This document shows positions 39,421 through 51,400 of a DNA stretch of 64,000 bases, piece after piece. A program made the translations under genes and the position numbers. Each line of letters opens with the position of its first letter. Position 1 is the first letter of the stretch. Below the pieces are notes generated by a model. That model was not told the origin of the DNA, searched no databases, and saw only the letters and a list, made by a program, of their open reading frames with translations. Origin of the DNA: DASSUW01 sp963774155 (lineage in GTDB: Bacteria; Actinomycetota; Thermoleophilia; Solirubrobacterales; Solirubrobacteraceae); NCBI GenBank assembly GCA_963774155.1, contig CAVZDW010000008.1, positions 1,116,001 to 1,180,000 of the forward strand. Reading direction: 5' to 3'.

Positions 39421-39505
39421 GATCGCGGGCCGGCGGTTCAGCGACGGCGATGAGTCTTGCGAGCCCCGCCGGTCTCTAGGCGCACACCCCGAGAAAGGAC
39501 CGTCC

Positions 39506-40372
39506 ATGAGCGAGCCGACGACGCACAGCGTGAACGCGCCGGGCGCCACCATCTACTACGACGTGCGCGACGCCGACGGCCCGAACGACGCGCCGCCGCT
39601 GATGCTGATCGGCTCGCCGATGGACGCGAGCGGGTTCGCGACGCTCGCGGGCCACTTCCCGGATCGCACGGTCGTGACGTACGACCCGCGCGGCGCCGCG
39701 CGGAGCAAGCGCACCGACGGCGCCGAGCGTACGACCCCCGCCGAACACGCGAACGATCTGCACCTCGTGATCGAGGCGCTCGGCGGTCCGGTGGACCTGT
39801 TCGCCACCAGCGGCGGCGCGGTGAACGCGCTCGCGCTGGTCGCCGAGCATCCGGAGGACGTCCGGACGCTCGTCGCACACGAGCCGCCGACCGCGCCGGT
39901 GCTGCCGGACGCCGAGGAGGCGATGGCCGCCACGACCGACATCGGCGAGACCTACCGGCGCGACGGGTTCGGGCCGGCGATGGCGAAGTTCATCACGCTC
40001 GTCTCCCACAAGGGCCCGGTCCCGGCGGACTTCGCCGACCGGCCCGCTCCGGACCCGGCCATGTTCGGGCTGCCGACCGAGGACGACGGGACCCGCGACG
40101 ACCCGCTCGTGGGCCAGAACATCGTCACCTGCACGCACTACGAGCCCGACTTCGATGCCCTACGCGCCGCCTCGACCCGCATCGTCGTGGCCGCGGGAGT
40201 CGAGAGCGAGGGTGAGATGGCCCACCGCGGCGCGCTCGGCGTTGCGGAGCGCCTCGGGATGGCCCCGGTCATGTTCCCCAGCAACCACGGCGGGTTCCTC
40301 GGCGGCGAGTACGGCCAGACGGGCGACCCCGACGCGTTCGCCGCCACGTTGCGCGAGGTTCTCGGCCGGTAG
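39506..40372 (+). CDS. Alpha/beta-hydrolase
   Basis: A 288-residue alpha/beta-hydrolase-fold protein. The oxyanion strand is PLMLIGSPMDASGFATLA, followed by VVTYDPRGAARSKRTDG. The nucleophile elbow is DLFATSGGAVNALALVAE (Ser in A-T-S-G-G, so the first Gly of GxSxG is Ala), and the catalytic His is in PSNHGGFLGG. The ATG at 39506 has AAAGGA upstream. Substrate unknown. It converges with the nitronate monooxygenase. Confidence 0.85.
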   Translation: MSEPTTHSVNAPGATIYYDVRDADGPNDAPPLMLIGSPMDASGFATLAGHFPDRTVVTYDPRGAARSKRTDGAERTTPAEHANDLHLVIEALGGPVDLFATSGGAVNALALVAEHPEDVRTLVAHEPPTAPVLPDAEEAMAATTDIGETYRRDGFGPAMAKFITLVSHKGPVPADFADRPAPDPAMFGLPTEDDGTRDDPLVGQNIVTCTHYEPDFDALRAASTRIVVAAGVESEGEMAHRGALGVAERLGMAPVMFPSNHGGFLGGEYGQTGDPDAFAATLREVLGR

Positions 40373-40380
40373 GCGTTCCG

Positions 40381-41331
40381 TCACGCGGTCTGGCGGAGTC
40401 CACGCGCGAGCTCGGCGACGATCTCGCCGGCCGGCTGGATCGCGGTGACGGCACCGGCCGACTGACCGGCGTAGAACGGCATCGCTTCGATCGCGCCGGT
40501 CGACTCGCGCGTCGGCGGCTGTGGCGCGAACCGTGGGACCGAGATCTCCGCCCCCGCCACCCGCACGACGCCTACCGGCTCGTCGGCGTGCGCCTCGGCC
40601 GCCTCGATCGAGGAGCGCAGGACCCGGTGCGGTCCGGGAACCTGCAGTCCGACGTTGAACGCGGTGCTGACGACCGCGTCGTTCGCGCCGGCGCGGATCA
40701 CCGCAGCGACCCATGCCGGATGCGCGTCCGACTCGGCGGCAGCGATGAAACGCGTGCCCACGCGGACGCCGTCCGCTCCAGCCGCCAGCGCGGCGGCCAC
40801 GCCGCGCCGGGTCGCGATCCCGCCGGCGGCGATCACGGGGAGCGAGACGCCGTCGAGCACCCCGTCGAGGAGGGCGAGCAGCGTCGGCCCCTCGATCCGC
40901 TTGCGCCCGCCCGACTCCCATGCCTTGGCGATCACGACGTCGCAGCCTGCCGCCTCCGCAGCGCGTGCCTCCTCCGGCGACTCGACCTGCCATCCGCAGA
41001 CGGCGCCTGCGTCGTGCACGAGCGCGACGAGCTCGGGATCCGGGTCGGCCAGGAAGAAGTCGACATACGGCGCACGCTCGGCCGCCAGCTCCAGCGAGTC
41101 GCGGTTCATCAGGGGGACGATGAAGTTCACGCCGAACGCGGTCGTCTGCTCCGCGAGCGCATCGAGCACGGGAGCGAGCGCGGACGGCGGCAGCGTGAGA
41201 CCGGGGTACATGGCGTGCCCGCCCGCCGACGCCACGGCGAGCGGAAGCGCGGGCGTCGCGGCGACACTGCCCATCGGGGCGAGCTGGATCGGCAGATCAC
41301 AGCGCAACAGATCCAGGAGCCGAGTCGCCAT
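40381..41331 (-). CDS. Nitronate monooxygenase-family flavoprotein
   Basis: A 316-residue TIM-barrel FMN protein of the nitronate monooxygenase/2-nitropropane dioxygenase family. Visible are LPIQLAPMGSVAATPALPLA, ASAGGHAMYPGLTL, FGVNFIVPL, GCDVVIAKAWESGGRKR, and the FMN-phosphate motif IAAGGIATRRGVAAALAAGA followed by GVRVGTRFIAAAES. It may be an NMO or an enoyl-ACP reductase-like relative. The ATG at 41331 is preferred over the one at 41355 because TACGAT lies exactly 6 nt upstream. Confidence 0.87.
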   Translation of the reverse strand: MATRLLDLLRCDLPIQLAPMGSVAATPALPLAVASAGGHAMYPGLTLPPSALAPVLDALAEQTTAFGVNFIVPLMNRDSLELAAERAPYVDFFLADPDPELVALVHDAGAVCGWQVESPEEARAAEAAGCDVVIAKAWESGGRKRIEGPTLLALLDGVLDGVSLPVIAAGGIATRRGVAAALAAGADGVRVGTRFIAAAESDAHPAWVAAVIRAGANDAVVSTAFNVGLQVPGPHRVLRSSIEAAEAHADEPVGVVRVAGAEISVPRFAPQPPTRESTGAIEAMPFYAGQSAGAVTAIQPAGEIVAELARGLRQTA

Positions 41332-41337
41332 GTCCAG

Positions 41338-41390
41338 ATCGTAAGACGGCCGCATCGCTCGATCAATTCCACGGGCCGGACGTATACGAT
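41338..41390. promoter_or_regulatory. Two facing leaderless promoters (TACGAT on each strand)
   Basis: Minus TACGAT (41343-41338) precedes the ATG at 41331 by 6 nt, and plus TACGAT (41385-41390) precedes the ATG at 41397 by 6 nt. The intergenic gap is 65 bp. Confidence 0.5.
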
Positions 41391-41396
41391 GCCCCC

Positions 41397-41621
41397 ATGG
41401 CCAGCCGGTGGGCGTCGGTCTTGGTTTGTCTTGCTGCCGCGCTGCTACTCATCGTGCTGATCGACGGCTGGGCGATCGCATTCCTGCCGAGGGTGATCGA
41501 GAAGCTGGTGCTGACCGCCGCGTTCCTGTTTCTGGTCGCGCTCGTCGTGATGGCGCTGACGGGCCGCGACGGTGGCACATTCTTCTCACGCGAGGACGCC
41601 CGTCGGCTCGACGACCCGTAA
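41397..41621 (+). CDS. Small two-helix membrane protein
   Basis: A 74-residue protein with two hydrophobic helices (SVLVCLAAALLLIVLIDGWA and LVLTAAFLFLVALVVMAL) and a polar C-terminus. I do not recognise a family. The leaderless promoter geometry supports expression from the ATG at 41397. Confidence 0.6.
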   Translation: MASRWASVLVCLAAALLLIVLIDGWAIAFLPRVIEKLVLTAAFLFLVALVVMALTGRDGGTFFSREDARRLDDP

Positions 41622-41728
41622 CCGCCACGTTCGGTCGGGCGTGCCCGAGGCCACGAGCGTTCGCGGGTCGCTCGCCGGCCCAGTGGTGATGGTGGCAGTG
41701 GTGGCGCGGCAGTCATTCGGTTCGGGTG

Positions 41729-42205
41729 ATGGACAGCCCGCCGCGGGCTGCGACCCTCACCGGCATGACCGCTCTTCCTGATCAGCCGACGTCCGGCCCG
41801 GGCGAGGACCGTACGCCGGCAGCCCCGCACCATCACCGACCGTGGGGATGGATCGTCGCGTGCGTGCTGCTCGTGCTGGTCGCCGGCGGACTTGCCGTCT
41901 GGGCGTTCGGCCTGCAAAGCGACCTCGACGATCAGCGTGACCAGACCGCCGCTGCACAGCAGCAGGCCGATCAGGCCAACGAGCAGGTCGAGTCCCTGTC
42001 GGGGCAGCTCGACGCGCTCAGCCAGACGATCAGCGACGCCAGCGATCAGCTCTCACAGGCCGGTGACGACGCTCAGGACAACGCTCAGGCGGCGCTCGAC
42101 GGGCTCCAGGGCGACATCGCTTCGCTCAAGGACCGCTTCGAGCAGGCCGTCGGCGAGGGTGACGCCGAGCCGGGCGGTGCCGAGCAGGACGACAGCGCGC
42201 CGTAA
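41729..42205 (+). CDS. Single-pass membrane protein with periplasmic-type coiled coil
   Basis: About 158 residues: a Pro/His-rich N-terminus, one membrane helix (WIVACVLLVLVAGGLAVWAF), and then a long Gln/Asp-rich heptad coiled coil (DLDDQRDQTAAAQQQADQAN through ALSQTISDASDQLSQAGDDA) with an acidic tail. It resembles small envelope stress or scaffold proteins by shape only. The start could instead be the ATG at 41765; neither start has a good ribosome binding site. Confidence 0.6.
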   Translation: MDSPPRAATLTGMTALPDQPTSGPGEDRTPAAPHHHRPWGWIVACVLLVLVAGGLAVWAFGLQSDLDDQRDQTAAAQQQADQANEQVESLSGQLDALSQTISDASDQLSQAGDDAQDNAQAALDGLQGDIASLKDRFEQAVGEGDAEPGGAEQDDSAP

Positions 42206-42240
42206 CCAGCCGTGCCACTGACGCCAGGCCTACGAACGAC

Positions 42241-43455
42241 CTACTGGATGGAGTCGTAGACCTTGAACATCGGCATGTACATCGCGACCACGATGAAGCC
42301 GACGATGCCGCCGACGAGGACGATCATGACCGGCTCGAGGATCGAGGTGAGGGCCTTGATCGCCGCGGCGACCTCGTCCTCGTAGAAGTCCGCCACCTTG
42401 GACAGCATGGTGTCCAGGTTGCCGGTCTCCTCGCCCACCGCGATCATCTGGGCGACCATCGCCGGGAAGATCGTCGTCTCCTTCAGCGGTGCCGCGATCG
42501 AGCCGCCTGACTTGACCGACTCGATGACCGACTCCATCGCCTCTTCGACGACGGCGTTGCCGGCGGTCTGGCCGGTCACCTCGATGGCCTGCATGATCGG
42601 CACACCGGCCGAGTACAGGGCGGAGAAGGTCCGCGACCAGCGGGCGAGCGCGATCTTCTGGACGGTCTGGCCGATCTTGAAGGGGATGCGCAGGCGCAGG
42701 CGGTCCCACTGCGGGCGACCCCACTCGGACTTGCGCCACTTGCGGAAGCCGACGACGGTGCCGACGACCAGCGCGATGAGGATGTACCACTGCCCCGTGA
42801 CGAACGAGGACAGGTTGACCGTGAACTTGGTGATCAGCGGCAGCTCGCCGCCGAACTCCGAGAACACGCCCACGAAGACCGGCACGATGAACGCGATCAG
42901 GCCGATGAGCACGGCGAACGCGAAGGTCAGCACGACCGTCGGGTAGGCCATGGCCGACTTGACCTGGCGCCGCAGCGAGTCGTCCTTCTCGAGCTGGTCG
43001 GAGATGCGCTCGAGCGCCTCCTCGAGCACGCCGCCGGCCTCGCCGGCGCGGACCATGGCCACGTAGAGCGGGTTGAAGATCTTCGGGTGCTTCGCCAGCG
43101 CCTCGGAGAAGGAGAGGCCGGACTCGATGTCCTCGCGGACCGCGCTGACCGTGTCGCGCAGCAGCTTGTTCTCGATCTGCTCCTCGAGCACGTAGAAGGC
43201 GCGCAGGAGCGTCATGCCGGAGGCGATCATGGTCGCCAGCTGGCGCGACATGATCGTCAGCTCGTTCGCCTTGACCCGCTTGATCAGCGTGATCTCGGCG
43301 TTCAGGCCGGACTTCTTCTCCTTCAGGTCCATGACCGTCAGGCCACGGGACTTGAGCTCCTCGGTGACGGCGTCCTTGGTCGCGCCGACGATCTCACCCG
43401 CGGACGGGATGCCGGAGGCGTCGACCGCCTTGTAGTTGAAGGTCGCGGAGGCCAT
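42241..43455 (-). CDS. pilC: Type IV pilus inner-membrane platform protein PilC
   Basis: A 404-residue GspF/PilC family protein. It has two copies of the T2SSF domain (about residues 70-195 and 272-395) with RQLATMIASGMTLLRAFYVL and RTFSALYSAGVPIMQAIEVT as the paired signatures. AGEAGGVLEEALERI and VGEETGNLDTMLSKVADFYE are the matching second motifs, and there are three membrane helices. The ATG overlaps the pilT stop by one base (TAATG). Confidence 0.96.
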   Translation of the reverse strand: MASATFNYKAVDASGIPSAGEIVGATKDAVTEELKSRGLTVMDLKEKKSGLNAEITLIKRVKANELTIMSRQLATMIASGMTLLRAFYVLEEQIENKLLRDTVSAVREDIESGLSFSEALAKHPKIFNPLYVAMVRAGEAGGVLEEALERISDQLEKDDSLRRQVKSAMAYPTVVLTFAFAVLIGLIAFIVPVFVGVFSEFGGELPLITKFTVNLSSFVTGQWYILIALVVGTVVGFRKWRKSEWGRPQWDRLRLRIPFKIGQTVQKIALARWSRTFSALYSAGVPIMQAIEVTGQTAGNAVVEEAMESVIESVKSGGSIAAPLKETTIFPAMVAQMIAVGEETGNLDTMLSKVADFYEDEVAAAIKALTSILEPVMIVLVGGIVGFIVVAMYMPMFKVYDSIQ

Positions 43456-44573
43456 TACGCGGCCACCGCGGCCGGCGGGGCCGACGTAGTGGAGACGGAA
43501 GCTGCTGCCGGGGAGTGGACGAGCTTGCGCATCTCGGCCGGCTCGGAGGAGCGCGTCTCGGCGGCGGCCATCGTGATCTTGCCCTCGCGGACGAGGCCGG
43601 CGAGTGATGCGTCCATGGTCTGCATGCCCTGAGCTCCGCCGGTCTGGATGAGCGAGTAGATCTGGTGCGTCTTGCCCTCGCGGATGAGGTTGCGGACGCC
43701 CGGCGTGGGCACCAGCACCTCGGCCGCCACCGCACGGCCGTTGCCGTCGGCGGTCGGGATCAGCGTCTGGGTGACGACGCCCTGGAGGCCGATCGCGAGC
43801 TGCGCCCGGATCTGGCCCTGCTGGGCGGGCGGGAAGACGTCGATGATCCGGTCGATGGTCTGCGGCGCGTCCTGCGTGTGGAGCGTCGCGAAGACGAGGT
43901 GGCCGGTCTCCGCCGCGGTCAGGGCGGTGCCGATCGTCTCCATGTCGCGCATCTCGCCGACGAGGATCACGTCGGGGTCCTGGCGCAGCGCGGCCTTCAG
44001 GGCCAGCGAGAACGAGACGGCGTCGGCGCCCAGCTCGCGCTGGTTGACGATGCAGCGCTTGTGCGAGTGCAGGAACTCGATCGGGTCCTCGATGGTCATG
44101 ATGTGCTCGTCGCGCGTCTCGTTGATCTCGTTGATCAGCGAGGCCAGCGTCGTCGACTTGCCCGAGCCGGTCGGGCCCGTGACGAGCACGATCCCGCGCG
44201 GCTTCTTGCCGAAGCTGCGGATGACCGGCGGCAGGCCGAGCCGCTCGATCGGCACCGTCTCGGTGGGGATCAGGCGGAAGGCGGCGCCGATGGTGCCGCG
44301 CTGGAAGTACGTGTTGACGCGGAAGCGACCGACGCCGGGGATCGAGTACGCGAAGTCGAGCTGCCAGTCGGTCTCAAGCCGCTGGCGCTGCGACGAGTTG
44401 AGGATCGCGTAGACGATCTCACGCGTGTCGGTCGGGGTCAGGGCCGGAAGGCCCTCCATCGCCACGAGCGAACCCCGGATGCGGAGCATCGGCGGGGACC
44501 CGGCGGTGATGTGCAGATCGGACGCCTTGTTCTTGACGACCGCAAGGAGGATCTCAGCAAAGTCCAGGCTCAC
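43455..44573 (-). CDS. pilT: Type IV pilus retraction ATPase PilT
   Basis: A 372-residue secretion-superfamily ATPase. Walker A is LVTGPTGSGKSTTLASLI (about residue 133), the Asp box is EDPIEFLH, Walker B is PDVILVGEMRDMETI, and the His box is GHLVFATLHTQDAPQT. The PilT-specific AIRNLIRE-type motif appears as GVRNLIREGKTHQIYSLIQT. It begins with GTG at 44573, 7 nt after a sigma-28-type -10, so it appears leaderless. Presence of PilT implies retractile pili and possibly twitching or DNA uptake. Confidence 0.95.
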   Translation of the reverse strand: MSLDFAEILLAVVKNKASDLHITAGSPPMLRIRGSLVAMEGLPALTPTDTREIVYAILNSSQRQRLETDWQLDFAYSIPGVGRFRVNTYFQRGTIGAAFRLIPTETVPIERLGLPPVIRSFGKKPRGIVLVTGPTGSGKSTTLASLINEINETRDEHIMTIEDPIEFLHSHKRCIVNQRELGADAVSFSLALKAALRQDPDVILVGEMRDMETIGTALTAAETGHLVFATLHTQDAPQTIDRIIDVFPPAQQGQIRAQLAIGLQGVVTQTLIPTADGNGRAVAAEVLVPTPGVRNLIREGKTHQIYSLIQTGGAQGMQTMDASLAGLVREGKITMAAAETRSSEPAEMRKLVHSPAAASVSTTSAPPAAVAA

Positions 44574-44580
44574 GAGCCTT

Positions 44581-44608
44581 ACATCGGCACGCAGGCCCGC
44601 GGCCTGAA
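44581..44608 (-). promoter_or_regulatory. Sigma-28-type promoter of pilT-pilC
   Basis: TTCAG (44608-44604), 15 nt, GCCGATGT (44588-44581), the weakest of the eight matches. The -10 ends 7 nt before the GTG of pilT. Confidence 0.65.
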
Positions 44609-44624
44609 GGGGTCTGGACCCGAG

Positions 44625-46427
<1,803 letters not shown>

Positions 46428-46437
46428 GTATGGTGGT

Positions 46438-47223
46438 GCCCATGGCTGCCTCGCGCATGGCCTCGCGTGGCGCCTCCATGCCGGTCCAGCGCTCGAACGA
46501 CGCAGCACCCTGGGCGACCAGGACCTCCAGACCGTCGATCACGCGCGCCCCTCGGGTTCTTGCCGCTTCGAGGAGTTGCGTCCCGCCGGCCCGGTAGACC
46601 ATGTCCACCACCAGGCTTCCGGCATCCAGTTCATCGGCTTCGATGGGAAGTGCCTTGAACGTGGCACCCGGGTCGTGGAGGCCCACTGACGTGCAGTTGA
46701 CGAGGATCTGGGCGCCCGCCGCGGTCGCGGCCGCACGCACGCCGAGCTCCGCCGCGAGCGCGACGGCGGTCTCCGTCGTCCGGTTCCAGATCGCGACGTC
46801 GGCCCCCGCGCCGGCCAGCGCCCAGGCCGCGGCGCGCCCCGCTCCGCCGGCCCCCAGCACGACCGCACGGCGCCCGGAGACCGGCTCGCCGATGGCGTCC
46901 AGCAGCCCCGGGGCGTCGGTGTTGTCGGCCACGATCCGGCCGCCGTCGAAGGTGAGCGTGTTGGCCGCGCCGATCGCCAGCGCGGCCTCCGAGGCCTCGT
47001 CGGCCAGCGCCAGCGCGCCGAGCTTGTGGGGGATCGTCACGTTCACGCCGCGGAAGCCGGCCGCGGGCAGCGCCCGCACGGTCTCGCCGAAGAGCTCCGG
47101 CGGGAGCGGCAGCCGCAGGTAGCGCCAGTCGCGCAGGCCGGCGGCGGCCAGCGCCGCGTTCTGCATCTGCGGCGAGCGCGAGTGCGCCACCGGCCAGCCG
47201 CAGACGCCGAGATAGGTCGTCAA
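46438..47223 (-). CDS. aroE: Shikimate dehydrogenase, no in-frame stop before pilB
   Basis: About 262 residues of the NADP-dependent shikimate dehydrogenase. The substrate site is GVCGWPVAHSRSPQMQNAAL with VNVTIPHKLGALALADE and NTDAPGLLDA. The Rossmann motif is AVVLGAGGAGRAAAWALAGA, and NRTTETAVALA is the NADP-phosphate motif. The TTG at 47223 overlaps the mltG stop as TTGA. The end given is the end of homology (REAAMG); the frame continues without a stop through pilB to 44554. A one-base shift in the last codons would give TGA overlapping the pilB ATG. Confidence 0.85.
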
Positions 47224-48497
47224 CAGTTGGCGGGCGACCTGCCGCCGCGCTCCTCGCGCGCCGCGTTGTAGCGGGCGACGTCCCGCTCGAACTCCTCGCT
47301 GGTGGAGGAGAACGCATGCTCGCCCTCGCCGCACGGCTTGACGACGTAGAACAGGTAGTCCTCGCGCGCGGGCTTGGCGGCGGCCTCGAGCGACGCGCGA
47401 CCCGGGTTGCCGATCGGCGTCGGCGGGAGCCCCGTGTGGATGCGCGTGTTGTAGGGCGTGTCCTCCTCCAGCTCGCTCACCTTCAGCGGCCGGTTCCAGT
47501 TGCGCTGCTCGTAGCGGATGGTCGCGTCGATCCCGAGCGGCTCGCCGCGGCTCAGCCGGTTGTAGATCACCGCCGCGGCCAGGGGCCGCTCCTTGTCGAT
47601 CTGGATCTCGCGCTCGATCATCGAGGCGATGATGAGCACGTCGTAGCGCGTCAGGTTCTTGCGCTTGGCGTAGCTCAGGTCGACGCCCTTGAAGTTGTCC
47701 CCGAACGCCTCGAGCTGCTTGCTCACGAGGTCCTTGGCCGGGCTGCCGTCGACCAGCGTGTAGGTCGCGGGGAACATGAAGCCCTCGGCCGTGTCGGTGC
47801 CGCGCGGCGCCCCGAGCGCACGGATGCGGCGGAGGACGCTGCGCTCACGGGTGGCGCGGGCGTAGCCGCCCTTGAGCGGGCCCTTGTCGATCGTGGGCGC
47901 CGCCTCGCGGATCGAGAGTCCTTCGGGCACGTTGATGTCGACGGTCGGGACGACCTTGACCTTCGGGCCCTTCTCCAGCGCCGCGATGGCGTCGCCGTAG
48001 CTCATGTCGCTCTGCAGCGTGTAGTTGCCCGGGCGCAGGCCGCCGCGGCGGCCGGTCAGCGTCGCGTTGAGCTCGAAGAAGCTGCCGTTGGCCACCACGC
48101 CCTTCTCGGCCAGCAGGTCGCCGATCGTGCCGGCGTCGGATCCCTCGGGGATCGAGACCCGGACGACTCCGCCGGCGTCGCCGTGGAACGGCTGGAAGAC
48201 GGCGTTGATGAGGTACAGCGCCGCCGGGATCGCCAGCAGCGCGAGGACGGCGAGGATGCGGCGGCCCCACGAGCCACGCCGGGGCGTCGGCCGCGGCTCA
48301 CGGCGACGGCGGACGGGCCGCCGTTGCGACGAGACCCGGCGGGGACTGGGTGGGCGATCCTCCACAGCGGTCATCGCGGGCGCGGGTTCCACATCCGGCG
48401 ATGCATCGTAGGAGGGTTCGCGGCGTTCTTCGCGCCCAGCGCGCCGTGCGGCGCGCTCGGCGGCGGCGCGAGCCCGTTCCTCAGCGGATCGACCCAT
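47220..48497 (-). CDS. mltG: Endolytic transglycosylase MltG
   Basis: A 425-residue YceG-like lytic transglycosylase that terminates nascent peptidoglycan strands. A disordered Arg-rich cytoplasmic N-terminus (residues 1-78) is followed by one membrane helix (ILAVLALLAIPAALYLINAV), a LysM-like subdomain, and the catalytic domain with IIASMIEREIQIDKERPLAA (catalytic Glu). YNTRIHTGLPPTPIGNPGRA is the conserved YceG motif. The ATG overlaps the PAS/coiled-coil gene stop as TGATG. mltG-aroE is a common actinobacterial pair. Confidence 0.93.
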   Translation of the reverse strand: MGRSAEERARAAAERAARRAGREERREPSYDASPDVEPAPAMTAVEDRPPSPRRVSSQRRPVRRRREPRPTPRRGSWGRRILAVLALLAIPAALYLINAVFQPFHGDAGGVVRVSIPEGSDAGTIGDLLAEKGVVANGSFFELNATLTGRRGGLRPGNYTLQSDMSYGDAIAALEKGPKVKVVPTVDINVPEGLSIREAAPTIDKGPLKGGYARATRERSVLRRIRALGAPRGTDTAEGFMFPATYTLVDGSPAKDLVSKQLEAFGDNFKGVDLSYAKRKNLTRYDVLIIASMIEREIQIDKERPLAAAVIYNRLSRGEPLGIDATIRYEQRNWNRPLKVSELEEDTPYNTRIHTGLPPTPIGNPGRASLEAAAKPAREDYLFYVVKPCGEGEHAFSSTSEEFERDVARYNAAREERGGRSPANC

Positions 48498-51400
48498 CAG
48501 CCGGTGTGCCGATCCTCCGCTTCAAGCAGCAGGTGGAGCGGCAGGCCGTCCTCACCCGGGACGACCTTGAGGGTGCCGACGACCGGGACCATGAGGCCCT
48601 GGCCGTGCATGTACGTGGACTGTACGGACACCGAATCGATCTCCCCGGATGCAAGTTGGCGCAGCTGCTCCTGCTGCTGCTGGTACCCGGCGCGGTCATG
48701 CGGCGACGGCCAGAAGGCCTTCGCGAACGCGTTCTCCTGGTACCCCACCAGTCTTGCAAACGCGGGGTTCAGCTCGCGGAACCGCCCGTCGAGGGCGAGG
48801 ACGGCCATCGGCTTGGTGGCGTCGTCGAAGCCGTGCCGCGGCGGCCGGGCGGTGATCTCGGACTTGCGCCGCAGGTCCTGGGCGGGAGTCTGCGGGCGGC
48901 GCAGCCGGGCCGACGACCCACCGGACGGCGCGCCCTCGCCGCGGGCGGCGGCGAGCAGCTGCTGGAAGACCTCGTGGACGCCCGAGCCGGTGTCGGCCTG
49001 CGTCTGGGCGGCGCGCTTGGCCTGCTCGGCCTCGCGACGGGCGATGACGGCGGCCTGGCCCGCGGAGGTGAGACCGGCCTTGACGTCCTCGAGCTGCTTG
49101 AGCGCGTAGGTGAGCTCGGCCTGCATGGCCTCCACGCGGCGCTCGCCGGCCTCGGCGGCCGAGCGGGCGGACGCGGCGTCCTCGCGAACCGCACGCATGG
49201 ACTCCATCTCGGCGCGCAGCACGTCGATGCCCTCGCGGGCCTCGTCGGCGACGCGGCGGACGGCGGCAAGCTCGGTGCGCAGCTCGGTGCCCTGGGCGTC
49301 GAGCGCGGCGCTCGCGCCCTGGTGGTTCTCGACGACGTCCTTGCCGAGGCGCTCGATGCGCTCGCCGATGGCATCCAGCCGCTCCCGGCCGGCGGTCATG
49401 TCGGTGCGCAGGGCCTGGGTCTTGGCGTCGAGCTCGGAGACGCGCTCGTCGCTGCGCTCGCCGGCCTCCAGAGCGGCGGCGGCGTCGGTCCTGGCGGTCT
49501 CGGCCGTCTCGGCGGCGGTGGCGGCGGACTCGCTCGCGCGCTCGACGTCGCCGGCCAGCGCGGTGAGGCGCTCGTCGGAGGTATCGAGGTCGCGGCGGAA
49601 GGCGCCGGCCTCCTCGCGGGCACGGGCGGCGTCCTCGCGGGCGGCGGTGGCGGCCTCGCCGGCCGCGGCGGCCTGCTCGCGGGCGCCGAGCGCCTCCTGG
49701 CGGGCGTGCTCGACCTGCGAGCGCGATGCCTCGACCTCGCCGCCGAGGCGGGCGATGGCGGCGTGCAGCTCCTCGACGTCGGTGCGGCTGGCGGCGTCCT
49801 GGGCGGCGCGGGCGATGCCCGACACCTCCTCGAGGCGCTCGCGCAGGGTCCGGACGTCGTCCAGCACTCCGCCGGCGCCGCGGTCGACCTCGTCCAGGCG
49901 CTGCTCGAGCGCCAGCACGGCCTCGCGGCTCTCGGCGGCGACCTCGTCGAGGCGGCCGGCGTCGGCGGCCAGCGACTCGGCGCGGGCGGCCGCGGCGGCG
50001 GCCTCCTCGACGCGGGCGTCGATCGCCTCGCGGGCGGCGGCCAGCTCGTCGAGACGGTCGGTGCCGGTGCGGACGGCGTCGGCCAGCTCGTCGACGCGCG
50101 CCAGCTCGGCGCGGACGGCCTCGTTCAGCTCCTCGACGCGGCCCGTGGCCTCGACGGCCCGGGAGGCGTCGGCCTGGGCGGCCTCGGCGCGGCGCAGGGC
50201 GTCGGCGCCGGTGGAGGCAGTCTCGTCGAGGAGGCCGGCGAGCTCGTCGGCGCGGGCCGTCGCCTGATCGGCGCGGGACGCGGCCTCGTCGACGCGGGCG
50301 GCGGCCGCCTGGGCGGCGGCGCCGGCCTCGTCGGCCCGGCGCAGGGCCTCGTCGCCGGTGCCGGCGATGTCCTCGAGCCGGCGGACGGTGGCGTCGCCGG
50401 TGGCGGCGAGCTCGTCGAAGCGCGCGATCAGGTCCTCGCGGACCGTCTCGACACGGCGCTCGGCGGCCTCGCTCGCCCCGGACAGCTCCTCGAACCGCTC
50501 GCCGACGGCGCGGTCGGCCGCGGCCAGCTCGTCGATGCGGCGGGTGGTCGCCTCGCCGGCGGCGGACAGCTCGGCCAGGCGCATGCGCAGGGCCTGCTCG
50601 GCGCTGCGGAGGGCGTCGACCTCGCCGCCCATCGCGTCCACGACGTCGCGCTCGACGACCTGGTCGGCGGGGACGGACGGGCCGGTCTCGCGCTCCTCGA
50701 GCGCGCGGCGCAGCTCCTCGACCTGGGCCGCGGTGCTCTCGCCGACGGCGCGGAACTCGTCGCGCTCGCGACGGGCCTCGTCGAGCCAGCCGCGGACCTG
50801 CTCCTGCTGGGCGCGCAGCGCGTCGAGACGCTGGACGGCGGATTCGTGGTCGCGCTGGAGGGCGGTGACCGCGGCGGCGCTCTCGCGCAGCGCGTGCAGC
50901 TCGGCGGCCTCGGCGCGGACGGCGGCCAGCTCCTGGCGCAGCGTCTCGATCTCGCCGGCGCCGGCCCGCAGGGCGGCGATCTCGCCGCGGACGGCGGGAA
51001 GGTCGGCGGCGGTCTCGCGCAGCGCGGCGAGCTCGCTGCGCAGCGCCTCGAGATCGGTGGTGTCGTCGAGGCGGTCGCGGAGGGCGTCGAGGCCGGCCGT
51101 GGCGGTCTGGAGGGCGTCGAGCCGCTCGCGCAGGGCGGCGACCTCACTGTCGCCCGCCTGCAGCTCGTCGATGCGCGCGCTCAGCGCGGCGATCTCGCCG
51201 TCCGGGGTCCGGAGGGCCTCGATGCGCGCCTCGAGCCCCGGGATGGCCGAGACCTGCTCGCGCAGCGGCTCGAGGTCCGGGAGCCCGCCACGGAGCGCCT
51301 CGACCTGGCCGCGAAGGGCCGTCAGGTCGGCGGCGCCGGACTGCAGGGTGGCGAGCTCGGCGCGGAAGGCCTCCAGCTCGCCGGCGCCCGTCTGGAGCGC

